Shown here piece by piece: positions 23,052 through 33,350 of a DNA stretch of 64,000 bases (position 1 is its first letter; the number at the start of each line of letters is the position of its first letter). Location of the stretch: NCBI GenBank assembly GCA_022575985.1, contig JAKSXM010000132.1, positions 3,906,001 to 3,970,000 of the forward strand. The letters run 5' to 3'. The notes beneath the pieces were generated by a model, which did no database searches, had not been told where the DNA came from, and was given only the letters and a program-made list of their open reading frames with translations. Both the position numbers and the translations under genes were made by a program. The stretch comes from Anagrus nilaparvatae (lineage: Eukaryota; Arthropoda; Insecta; Hymenoptera; Mymaridae).

Positions 23052-23541
23052 ACGTTCCTTAAACGAAAAAATATAAGTACTCGACGTGGCAAAGGAGCAA
23101 AAGTCAAAGTTTAGAATAAGCCTCGCAAAGCAAGACTGCGCGCGGCAAGCCCGTGGCAAGGCTGTCAAAAAGGCATAGAAAGGCTAGAGGCCCGCGGTAA
23201 AGCGCCAAGCAAAGACTGCGCTTTGTCACGGATATTTATTTTTAATGCCTAAAAATAACACAGTAATTTAACGATTTACAAATCATCGACTCATGTAACT
23301 TCAAAGTTAAAAACTTGAATTTAGAACATAAAATTTTTTTATAATCTCTTCTTTTTTATTTATTTTAAATAATATTTTCAATAAGACAAAGCTATTTATA
23401 CTATACAACTTATTCTTAATCTCAACTAATGTATGTATGAAATGAAATGAAAAATAATATTTTTTAAAATTAATATTATTTGTTTAAATTTAATAAGAAA
23501 ATTTATTAAAATCAATTAAACTTATAAATCTTTACTTTTCT

Positions 23542-24505
23542 ATATGGATAAATTTAAATATAGTGAGTGCGATTTGTATGGTCGGGTTTTCACAACTGCC
23601 CCAAAATATTTTTAACTGTCGTAAAAAATATAAGAAAAATGAGTCATAATTTTTTTTATTACTGCTGTAAAAAACTCACATTAGCATGAAAAATTTAAAG
23701 GATATATCTTTTCATGTTTTTAAGAGCGTTTATGTTAAAACAGCGATAAACAATGAAATAATAAAGAATTTTCTGATTAATTTTGAATAATTTGTATAAT
23801 TTAAAAATAAAAAAATTCATTAAAAAATGATATATTATAATCTTTCAATTTAAAATTTTGCTGCTTTAACATAAACGCTCTTAAAAACATGAAAAGATAT
23901 ATCCTTATGTAAAATTTCCCGCGGAATCCAAATTTTTGGTCAGATTTTTAATTGCTCACGTGACTTGACGGGAAATTTGAAATTTGTAAAAAAGGATCTT
24001 TTGAAAGCTGCTATTTTTTTATCTAGAGCTACCAAAAAGCAGTCTCCCATCGAAATTTTTTTTTTGCCAAAAAATATAAAGTTTAAGAAAAATTTTAAAC
24101 ATGGTTAGAAGATTTTTCACTAATAGGCATTTAAGAAATCGACTTTTGAAAAAAACAGCCTATCTTAGCGATTCCTCGCGCATGCGTTACTTAAAAAAAA
24201 TTTTTGACCCCAGAATCGGATAGCCAGGGAAATTTCCTATCCGGACCTCAAAAGAAAAAATATTTCATACTAATGTGAGTTTTTTACAGCAATAATAAGA
24301 AAAATTATGACTCATTTTTCTTACATTTTTTACAACAGTCAAAAATACTAAAATAGCTTCCAAAAATCGAGATTTTGCTCTGGGAGGCTAAAAATTGGGC
24401 TGGTAACTTATTTTTGGTAGTACTTTCAGAAAAAAAACACTTTGGGGCAGTTTTGAAGACACGACCATACAAATCGCACTCACTACATTTAAATTTAGCC
24501 ATATA
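23542..24505. mobile_element. Foldback element, about 960 bp, inside the Helitron
   Basis: The left part (TATAGTGAGTGCGATTTGTA, near 23560) is mirrored near 24470-24505 (AAATCGCACTCACTACATTT). A second inner pair, GGATATATCTTTTCATGTTT (23700) and AAACATGAAAAGATATATCC (23886), is nested. There is no coding capacity. Confidence 0.75.
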
Positions 24506-24819
24506 TGACTTTATATTTTTACTCTAGGCTTAATTTTTTTTAAAATTATTTTTTATTTTTATTTTAATTCAATACAATGGATTTTTATAACAAACTTATC
24601 TATAAGTATTCATTTTTATAAATTTAAATTCAATTAGTACTATAATATTTAATTTTACTTATAATATCAATAATGTACATACAACTCAACTAGAATTTTT
24701 TTTTTATTTTTTCGATTTGCGAAAGAATTTTCGATTCCAAATAATTCGTAAAACGAGAGACAATTTTACGCACTTTTTAACAGACTATTAATCAATATAT
24801 AAATAATTTTTTGATTTCA

Positions 24820-25427
24820 GACAAATGAATCAAATGATGAAAATATTGATACAAAATCTTGTAATTTAATAGAAAAATATAAGATCAGACCAAAAGAACT
24901 AAATAACTTAACGTTATTAAATTTCACTAAAAATTATACAATTGTCAAGAACATATTTACAAAACGACGGAAAGAAAACATTGTTAGAATTTTTCCGAAA
25001 TTTAAAATAACTAATAATGAAATTGAAGATGAAAAATTTTATAAACAACAATGTATTTTAAACATACCATTTAAAAATGATTATAATGATATTCTTCAAT
25101 CATATGAAAATATAAATAAATGGAAGCAAATTTACGAAACATTAAATATAAATAACAATGAAAACATAAGATTTAAACGAATTCACTGAGAATGATGACA
25201 TTCCAGAAGAAATAAATGATGATAACATAAAAAATGCATTTGAGTTTCTATCAGGATTCCAAAATGACAATTTAGAAAGAGACTTAGGAAAAAGGGCGAT
25301 AGATTTATGTTTGAACTGGAATATGCCTATTGAAAACAAACCAACTGAATTAGAAATGCATACTTTTCTGAATACCTACAAACCTCAACAAGAAAAGAAA
25401 ATATATAAACAAAATACAGAATCTTAG
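24820..25427 (+). pseudogene. Helitron linker region between Rep and helicase, frameshifted
   Basis: An AG acceptor-like end at 24819 precedes an open stretch: KYKIRPKELNNLTLLNFTKN, FTKRRKENIVRIFPKF and QQCILNIPFKNDY, typical of the region between Helitron Rep and helicase. A frameshift near 25165 moves to another frame (NDDIPEEINDDNIKNAFEFL), followed by stops near 25425. Confidence 0.65.
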
Positions 25428-25459
25428 ATACTCAAATAACCAGTATACAAAACGGTACT

Positions 25460-26074
25460 ATGACAGCAAATAGTATAAAAAGAGTTATAATACAAGGCAA
25501 AGCTGATTCTGGTAAAAGCACAATAATCAAAGAAATGGTTAAGAGGATTAAATCAATTTTCGGAGAAGATTCGGTTAAAGTAGCGGCATCAACAGGTATG
25601 GCATCAGTTAACATAGATGGACTAACATTACATTATTTGCTACGATTACCTTTAAATTACAAGTTATTTTCTTAATTAGAAAATCAAAATGCAAAAAAAT
25701 TTCAAACGGATTTGATAGATTTGAAATTTTTAATAATAGATGAAATGTCTTGGATCGGTTTAAGAACGTTATTTCAGATAGAATCACGATGTCGAGAAAT
25801 ACATGCTAATGAAATTGACGAACCTTCTGGCGGAATCATAATTTACTTACTTGGAGATTACAATCAGTTGACACCGGTTGGAGACACAGCAGTATTTAGT
25901 GATAAAAAACTAACAGACAATTTACAAACACAAGGAAGAATAATTTTTAAACAATTCCAAAAGTATTATTGTCTCCAAAACGCACACAGACAAAAGGGTA
26001 ATCATACCCCTTACTCACAATTGCTAGATGAAATAGCAAATGCAGAACTGTCTCAACAAAATTATAATTTATTA
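25460..26074 (+). pseudogene. Helitron Pif1-like helicase, N-terminal part
   Basis: Frame 25460-25675 has the Walker A region RVIIQGKADSGKSTIIKEM, with D where the family usually has G, then VAASTGMASVNIDGLTLHYL. After stops at about 25673 it resumes from 25712 with Walker B LIIDEMSWIG and the Q-containing motif GDYNQLTPVGD, then ELSQQNYNLL at the insertion point. The C-terminal half continues at 27040 after a retroposon. This is a member of superfamily 1B, used for unwinding in rolling-circle transposition. Confidence 0.85.
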
Positions 26075-27039
26075 GTAATAGTAGTAATTTTATTCTTGTC
26101 AAATTATATACATAATTGTTACAAGATTGAAATAAGTTAATACAAAATTTAAAGTATATACATAAAAATTATTTAAAGAACATGTTTTGATTTTAGTAAA
26201 ATTATATATGAACTTAAAATTAGAAAAAATTCTTCAGATCTATTTCTTGTATTTTCTTCAATTTTCTATTATTTTGAATTTCTTTGCTTTTTTAATTTTT
26301 CTGTTTTCAATATCTGTTGACAAAAATCACTAACAATTACATATGCTGGCACATCACTGCACTATCTATTTTAATTTTTTCTCAAGGAATTCCTATTAAA
26401 CCGAAATTCCTTTTTCTATTTTAATGGGTTGAGGATGTGACAGCCTTTTTGCAATCGCTAGTGCTGTTTTCATGATATATCTGTTTATATTGTTGTCATT
26501 TACTGTTTTAAATTGCTGTTCGCTTACAAATTCACTTCTTTTCATTGTAAATGATGTGATGAGAAATTTATAAGTTACTTACTCTGTTTTCATTTCTTCT
26601 TAATGTAAATTGCCATTTTCCCCTTTACTATTCAAAATAAATTTTTGGGATTTCTCCCTATTTTTTTTTTCTTCACTATTCAATATATTTTAAGCAAAAA
26701 ACGGCATTTTCATCAAGACTATTTTTATTACTGTTTTCATTACCTATTATTATTTCAATTGTTTGTATATTTTAAACTCTTTTGTTATAAATGCTATATT
26801 TGATCTATACAAGCCACATTTCTAACCTAACTTTTTCTCAACTTTTTTCTTTCTTTTAATCTTGATTTAATTTTTATGCTGGAGTTTTTCTTTTATTTTC
26901 ATTTATTTAATAAGTTTTATTTTGACACTTATGACCGATTTTTCTGGTATTTTTTAAACTTTTTCTGTAAATAATAACTATTTTTCACGGAGCTATTTTA
27001 TAACGTGACTATGCGCTTTCGCGCCCATACCCTCTCTCC
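26075..27039 (-). mobile_element. Retroposon, copy C, full-length, inserted in the Helitron helicase
   Basis: This is the reverse complement of copy A, 965 bp. On the minus strand it starts GGAGAGAGGGTATGGGCGCG and ends with a TACTACTATTAC-type tail. It is bounded by the perfect 13-bp duplication TTATAATTTATTA (62-74 of 26 kb and 27040-27052). Removing one duplicate restores the helicase frame across the site, so it inserted after the Helitron did. Sequence identity to copies A and B is high by eye. Confidence 0.9.
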
Positions 27040-27733
27040 TTATAATTTATTATATAACCGAAGAGAAACCGTTATCCCCAAAGAAGAATTAAACAATTTT
27101 AAAAACGCAATTTATTTATATCCAACGTGTGCACAAGTTAAAACACATAATGAAACCTTTTTGAAAATTACGGGACATCCAGTTGCACGCATAGTTTCAA
27201 TAAACACACCCAATATTGCCATGCGTTGCTTGGACGAAAAAGCAACAGGATTACAGAATATATTATACTTGTCAAAAGACTGTAGAATAATGTTACGTAC
27301 AAATTTATTGGTAGCAGGTGATAATGAATCATCAACACAATTACCTCAAGTATTAATGGTTGAATTTGACAATTACAAAGGACCATTTTTGTATAAAAAT
27401 TATTTCCCAATTATTCCCGTGGAAAGAACTTGGAAACATAATAATATTTTATGCAGTCGCACGCAATTTCCAGTAATGTTGTCATATGCTCTAACCATCC
27501 ACAAGTCTCAAGGGCAGACGTTAGATAAAATTTTCTTACACATAGGAGACACGGAAAGACAATTGGGAATTACATACGTCGGTTTGAGTCGAGTTAAATC
27601 AATTAATGATATAATTTTAATAAAAGGTTACAACAAATATCGTTTTGACTCAATACGACTTTCAACATCTTTTAAAGTGAAACAAGCTTTCATGCAATCA
27701 TTAAACAAAATTAATAAAGCAATTAAAGAATAA
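27040..27733 (+). pseudogene. Helitron Pif1-like helicase, C-terminal part
   Basis: Continues the helicase after the retroposon: NRRETVIPKEELNNFKNAIY, then the conserved SYALTIHKSQGQTLDKIF, followed by TYVGLSRVKSINDI, which are helicase motifs V and VI. The frame is open to a TAA at 27731. The apparent start codons in this region belong to the retroposon or are internal. Confidence 0.85.
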
Positions 27734-28089
27734 AATATCGATTAAAATATTTTTCAAAAACAAATCATATATAATCAAAAATTAATTATAGTTATTACTT
27801 TGAATATACATTTAATTAATTACTATTATGTAAATAAACACGCTAATACTGTAAATGTACACATACAATATTTTGTACATTAAATATTTATTGTTTATAA
27901 CAAAATGAGTTTGATTATTTACTTTACCTAATATACCCAATTAATAATACTTCACATAATAAAAATCGTCTGTATTTAGGAATAAATTTAGTGGGTTGTT
28001 ATGCTTCGCACAGTCTATAATTGTTAGCAATTATCTAGTTTATTTAGACACAGAAAAAATTTTACAACAAAATATTATGTACCAATCCA

Positions 28090-28680
28090 TTGAGAACCGA
28101 TCGATTATTCATTAAAATTAGTTTCCCCGTACTAATAGCGGGTCAGTTCTACGGTTACAATTATGTTGACAAGATAGTCAAAAATTTGATGTCTACTATA
28201 AATCCTGTTCACCCAAATTTATATCAATTAAATCTTGTGGATTTACATAGCTATAATACTCCAGACATAACAAGAGTTTGCGGTATACAATTTAATATTA
28301 GTGGTGCATGTGAAGAAATGCACAGTTACCATTACGGTTATTTTGGAGGAAAAAACCCTTACGATCTTGTGCTTAAGAACCACACCCAGGATTATAGCAA
28401 ATTAGCTCCACTTACGTCAGCAAATATTTATTTTAAACAAGGTCACATCTTGTTGGATAAGATTACTTTTTACTCTGATACTATTGTGACTCAAGAAGCT
28501 GGTTCAGTAAGTAAATCGGGTTTGGCTAACCTACTCTAAAAATCTCCGTCACTTTCATATATGATTAAGTTAAATATTAACGCCAGAAGATTATTGGGCA
28601 GATATAGGTACCAATCATCAAACACCAGCTATAGCGATTGCTTATTCTTATTGGAATAAAGAAAATCTTAATTCACATTT
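28090..28680 (+). pseudogene. Unrecognised broken coding segment
   Basis: A 149-codon frame runs from 28090 (no ATG; first codon TTG) to TAA at 28537, immediately right of the Helitron end. Codon use and composition look protein-like: LYQLNLVDLHSYNTPDITRV, CGIQFNISGACEEMHSYHYG, and KLAPLTSANIYFKQGH. About 40 bp later a different frame reads TPEDYWADIGTNHQTPAIAI and YSYWNKENLNSHF before a stop, suggesting one gene with a frameshift or intron. Two or three cysteines and N-glycosylation sites hint at a secreted protein, but no signal peptide is seen. I do not recognise the family. Confidence 0.4.
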
Positions 28681-28907
28681 TTAAAACAGGGATCACAAAA
28701 CACATTACAAAATCATATAGCAATTGTTTAATTATTAATTTAAGTAATCTTTCAAGAAGAGTAAGTACTAGGAGGCACATTTTTTTATAAATATTTTTGA
28801 CCACTACACTGGCTATCTGTTTTTTCTCCATATGTATTTAAATTACGTAATTAAGACATATAGATTAAATTAAAAATTTAGTTTAAAGATAAATAGTATA
28901 TTTTTAC

Positions 28908-29222
28908 CCATGGCCACAAAAGTAAAGAATGGCCCAAATCGCACGTAAATTATCGTCCGAGGCGAAGCCGAGGATGGTAAACTGCGATTTGGGGCATCCT
29001 TTTTTTGTGGCCAAGGACAAAACATAATTTTTCTTGCTCAGTGTCGAGAAAATGCGTTTTTTCGAATAGCGCAGCGGCCAGAAAACACGCACTTTCTGGA
29101 CACTAACAAGAAAATAAATTTTTCTGGTAAGCGGCCAGAAAGCACGTATTTCCCGGCCGCTGCACTGATGCAGAAAAATCGTATACGACCCTGGGCCATT
29201 CTTTATTTTTCTGGCCATGGGT
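28908..29222. repeat. Inverted-repeat element containing GAGGCGAAGCCGAGG
   Basis: It begins CATGGCCACAAAAGTAAAGAATGG and ends CTTTATTTTTCTGGCCATGG, an inverted pair. Inner words CCCAAATCGCACG and CTGCGATTTGGG form a second palindrome around GAGGCGAAGCCGAGG. Relatives occur at 45385-45770 and in both arms of the foldback at 47885-50514. It is noncoding. Confidence 0.75.
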
Positions 29223-30577
29223 CGTAATATACTATTTGTAAATAAGAAATTTCTTTAATTTCTGTGCGTGAGCTTTCAATTGTCCAAAAGACGGTAAAAA
29301 TTATAATTTTGTGAAAAATTTCAATACAACCAAGAAAATTTTTGTAGCATATATTAAATTACTTAAGTAACGGAAAAAAATCAGAAAACCTAGCCATTTG
29401 ACGGAACTTTAGGCCGACTCTATAAAGCAAGTTCCTAATAGTTTGAACCTAATTTATTAAAACTCTAAAAATAAATAAATAATTGAAATTTGACCTATAT
29501 TTAAAATTAATTTTTATTAAAATATAACACTTTTTATAATTCCTTACGCTCAAAAAAAAAAAAAAATTTGATACGCCTGATACAAAATAAACGTATAAAA
29601 TCGTGAACATAATTGATATAATCTTTTTTAATTTCATATTTTCTTGTACATCTGCACTGTATATTTATATTTAATAATAAAAAAAAAAAACCATAAGATT
29701 ATCACTTTTTTTTATTTAATCCTATATAATTCAACGAAATAAAGAAAAAAAAAATGTTCATAAAATTATTAAATTCATCAAAGTAAGTTATATTTTTTTT
29801 CGATTAAAGACTGAACATAATTTTATGATGAAAAGAAAAGTTTAACCCGATTTCTGATAATGACACATGAATTTACTTAATACTAATCGATGAGGTACAT
29901 CCTTAATAATTACAAATAATAACTAAAAAATATATACATTGAAATATTCTGTAATTTCGATTTCCCTTTGTAATACAATATATTTTTTGGCAAAATTCTT
30001 GGAAATAAAATAAAATTGACTTGGTTTACTTACTTTTTTTTTTTTCTTTTTTATGAGAAATGTTTATACAAATAAATCATAATTAAAGCTACTTTATATG
30101 TATTTTTTTTATTAAAAATTTATAATCAATTATTTTGCATTAAAATAAAAGTTTTAACTTTCGATTTACATAATTGGAGTTTTATTGAATTATATTACGT
30201 GTGTAATAAATTTTTACTTTTTTTTTTAACAGAATATGTACGTCATTTAATTTGATGGAATAAATTTTATGGAGAAACCAGTTTCGTAGGTATTGGCAAA
30301 TAGTGACTCCACTGTATTCACGGTGCCGAAAATGGTGACTTTTCGAAACCAGCAGGTTTTTTGTTCGTACAATGGAGCCTTGGCCAAAAGTCTAGAATTT
30401 CGTTATCTCGGTGGTAAATAGTGCATTTTAAGCCATCCGAAAGGTTTCAAAAAAGTCACCCAAATTCTTATGGGCTGCCTGCCTATTATAAATGCAAGAA
30501 AATGGATCCACCTACACGGGTTCTGTAGATTTTTAATAGTCAGTTTTTAGCAGTAATGTTTTTTCGCCAAAGAATTT
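29223..30577. other. AT-rich intergenic, nothing recognised
   Basis: Only homopolymer A/T tracts and short low-complexity frames are seen. A GC-richer patch at 30285-30560 has no reading frame of note. Confidence 0.4.
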
Positions 30578-30784
30578 ACGCATGCTGAAAATATCCTGTG
30601 GTGCGTTTTACCAAGTTATCAACTTAGATGTTTTATATGGGTAAAAATACAAATATGGTATTTTTTTAAAATTTACTAAATTATTCATTAATTACGAAGT
30701 TAAACTTTTTCCAGGATTTACCTAGGGATTTACTATAAATTTAGTTTATAATAAATAACCACGTAAATCACACCTGATTATGTA

Positions 30785-31771
30785 CATTAGAGTGTGTCTT
30801 ATTTTTTTTAACTGCGTTTTTTTATCACTGATTCTCTCAGCGCTATGGGCAATTAACCTACTGGTAATTTTCGACTAAAAATAACCAATTTTTGAATTTT
30901 TTTAAACTGCTGTCAAAAATGTAATTTTTGACGAAATTGAGCTTTATAGATCTTAAAAATTTTCTACAAGCTTCAAATTTCCAAAAATTTTTACTCACTG
31001 CTTTTCAATAAATTATTAACCAGAGATGATACGTTAAAGTCATAGTCCCAATTTTAGGGTTTAAAAAAAAAATAAATTTTTATCATTATCTTTGAAAAAC
31101 GATATCTTAAAAACTATTTAAAGAAAAGAGACGAGTAAAAAATTTTTGGAAACTTGAAGCTTGCAGAAAACTTTTAAGGCCTATAAAACTCAATTTCGTC
31201 GAAAATTACAATTTTGGCAGCAATTTACACAAATTTAAAAATTGGGCCTTTCGGGTCAAAAATTACCAATAGGTAAATTGAATATAGCGGTGAGAGAATC
31301 AGTGATAAATATACACGCTTTACGTCGTTTGAAAGGTGATACTTACACCAAGAAAAGTAGAGTAAACAGAAGTGTTTTGGTTAATTTTTGAGGTTGCAGC
31401 GTTTTATTGAAAATTACCGAAAAACCCTATTTTATAAGATTGAGCCAACATGTAAATTTGCGTTTCTAGCCCCAAAATTCCCTTTGGAATGAATGCAGGG
31501 CTATTTGCATGTATTTACAACATACAAAAGTATGTTTTCAGTAAAAATTAGCTTTTTTAAACGCTTTTCGGCTCTTGTAAAAATTTGTATAGCTAAAAAC
31601 TCAAAATTCCTATGTTACTTAAATGGGAAACTTCAAGTGCTCGGTGGCACGGGTTAAAAAAATCGAAAATCAAAATCCTTGGAGCTGGGGGTTTTTTATG
31701 ACCAAAATATTCGAAAAAAATGGGGGGAGCCAAAAAATATCAAAAAAAAAAAAAATAAGACACACTCTAAT
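30785..31771. mobile_element. Mariner-type MITE/foldback, TA target duplication
   Basis: The tips are CATTAGAGTGTGTCTTATT and its mirror ending ACACTCTAATG, with TA at 30783-30784 and 31772-31773. The duplicate at about 58125 reads straight across the site and supplies the empty state. Inner arms (ACTGATTCTCTCAGCGCTAT at 30830 and its mirror near 31300) form a second inverted pair. No transposase is encoded. Confidence 0.82.
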
Positions 31772-32582
31772 GTACATCTATATAAGCTGATAATGAAACA
31801 ATTTACATAAAATAACGCTCAGTGAATTCCAAAGAGAAATAGAAAATAGAAAATTTAATTGAATAACTAAGAAGGTGTTTAATTTCTTTATTTTTGAACA
31901 AATATTAAAAATTAAAAGATAAAATTTATTTAACATGAAATAAGTTAAATTTTGTGCCATGTATATAAAATTTGTAGAGAAAACCCTCATCTTACACTAT
32001 GACTTAACATCATATCATAATGAATGAAAATTTTATAGTACTTGCATGAAGTTCTTTCTCAAGAAATATAATAATGAAAATGTTTGTGTTTATTATTCTT
32101 TTAATGAATATCATCTTATTTTATTATTATTTTTATTATGTTTTATGACTTTATAATCATATTTACATTTTTTTAAAATTAAAATTTTTGTCAATAAAAG
32201 TAAACTTACAAATCTTTACAATTTTCTTTTTCACTTCTAATCAATTTTTTAATAAGATAAATATTTGTTTATATTTACAAAAATAATTTTTAAACTATAA
32301 ATTTTTTATACTAATTAAAATACTTTAAAATTCACTATCTTACATTACAGAGTTTTAAATTTTTGATTATCGAAACACATGGACTCTTTTGATAGAGCAA
32401 ATTTTTGGCCTTGTAAGGTGTCAATATTCAGGAGTTGTTAAGCGAGTTAAATTCTGGAAATCTTATTTTTATGGTAAATTGCAACTAATTTCAGCTGTTA
32501 TTCAAAAATCCAAACAAATTTTTTAATATAACTTAAAATTACCAAATAAATAAATAAATTTCTTAAGAATTTTTATTCACTA

Positions 32583-32955
32583 TCATATATCTGGTTCAGC
32601 TCCATGTAAATGCTTAATATATGTTTGTATTTTTACCAGTTCATCGTTATCTTGCGAAATTAATAATACATCTATACACCCCTTAAAATAATCACTCGTA
32701 AAACAATTTTTTCTAAAAAAAATTATGAAATTTAAAATAAGTATTTTTAAATTAAAAACATCTTCTTATATACCTGCAAAGTTGATGTAACTGTGGTTTA
32801 CGGAATAAATTGTAACAATCGTCACAAATTCTATCGAGATACGCGAACATGCTTTTATCATAAATACCTTTACACTGAAGATTAGGGAATTCACTTTTTA
32901 CTATTGGCAATAAAAAATAAAATGAAACAGTTATAATTAATATTTTTTTAAACAT
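32583..32955 (-). CDS. ITP/CHH-family secreted peptide, ITP-L type, copy 3
   Basis: On the minus strand exon 1 is 32955-32774 and exon 2 is 32712-32583; the 61-bp intron has GT/AG ends. The 103-residue product has a 21-residue signal peptide of a different sequence from copies 1 and 2 (starts MFKKILIITVSFYF), then the six-cysteine domain: [50 protein letters not shown] and HLHGAEPDI at the end. The splice junction is in the Arg codon after Cys4, as in the other copies. There is no amidation signal and no dibasic propeptide site. The gene lies in the left half of the inverted duplication and faces copy 4. Frame and splice sites are intact. Confidence 0.85.
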
Positions 32956-33350
32956 TTTTCTTCTTCGATTTTTTTATATTTTTAATAAAAATTATGAAAT
33001 AGTAATATTCTGAAACTATTCATTCATATATATATTAATATTTTATCTTTGAATTTCATTTATCTAATATACAAAGTAAATTAATTTTGATGATAAAACA
33101 TGTTTATTCTTAAAAGTTGAATGTTTAAAAATAAAATAAATTACGTAGGAGTTAATTCTATTAAAGGTTATTCCAGAGAAATTGCTTACATCACATGTCA
33201 CTTGAAAAACGCTTTACGAAGTTTATTTTGTATTATTTATTTGATATATTAATTTATTTAAAATAAAATACAAATCAGTCATAAATATAAGAAAAAAAAT
33301 CATTTGAAATCAGAGCTGGGATACTGGGACACGCTGTTATCCGTATATAC

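Larger units (their letters stand above)
22486..23230. other. GC-rich insert with two inverted histone-type 3' stem-loops
   Basis: GGCCCTGAAAAGGGCC (22488-22503, i.e. the - strand stem-loop) and GGCCCTTTTCAGGGCC (23036-23051, +) are exact matches to the metazoan replication-dependent histone mRNA stem-loop (GGCYCTTTTCAGRGCC), each followed by ACC or ACG. TATAAGTA-like words occur on - near 22930 and on + at 23079. Short RGKGG- and RGKGAKVK-type stretches (23008-23030, 23088-23112), like the start of H2A or H4, are present, but no histone fold is encoded. It may be the collapsed remains of two divergent histone genes carried inside the Helitron, or a TIR element whose ends only look like this stem-loop. 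Confidence 0.45.
19733..28038 (+). mobile_element. Broken Helitron (Helentron-like ends), about 8.3 kb with nested insertions
   Basis: The proposed left end has a perfect hairpin GACTGTGC-GAA-GCACAGTC (19733-19751) followed by TATACC. The right end has the matching GCTTCGCACAGTCTATAA (28003-28020), then a hairpin ATAATTG-TTAG-CAATTAT (28017-28034) directly followed by CTAG and a T-rich flank. Shared subterminal inverted words, a terminal hairpin and CTAG followed by T are what Helitron/Helentron ends look like. Between them are 5' tandem repeats, a Rep/HUH domain, a linker region and a Pif1-like helicase, all on + and in the expected order, but broken by stops, frameshifts and insertions. The exact left boundary is uncertain. 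Confidence 0.65.
30578..33262 (-). repeat. Inverted segmental duplication, left copy
   Basis: Reading this block on the minus strand matches 56685-58350 on +. Shared anchors are AATATCCTGTGGTGCGTTTTA (30592), CAAGTTATCAACTTAGATG, CATCATATCATAATGAATG (32008), the ITP-like gene and the flank to about 33262. The left copy carries a 987-bp insertion absent from the other. Confidence 0.82.

Noticed and set aside
28090..28539. Lipase-like or viral glycoprotein identity for the unknown ORF
   Set aside because: No catalytic or diagnostic motif could be found, so no name was given.
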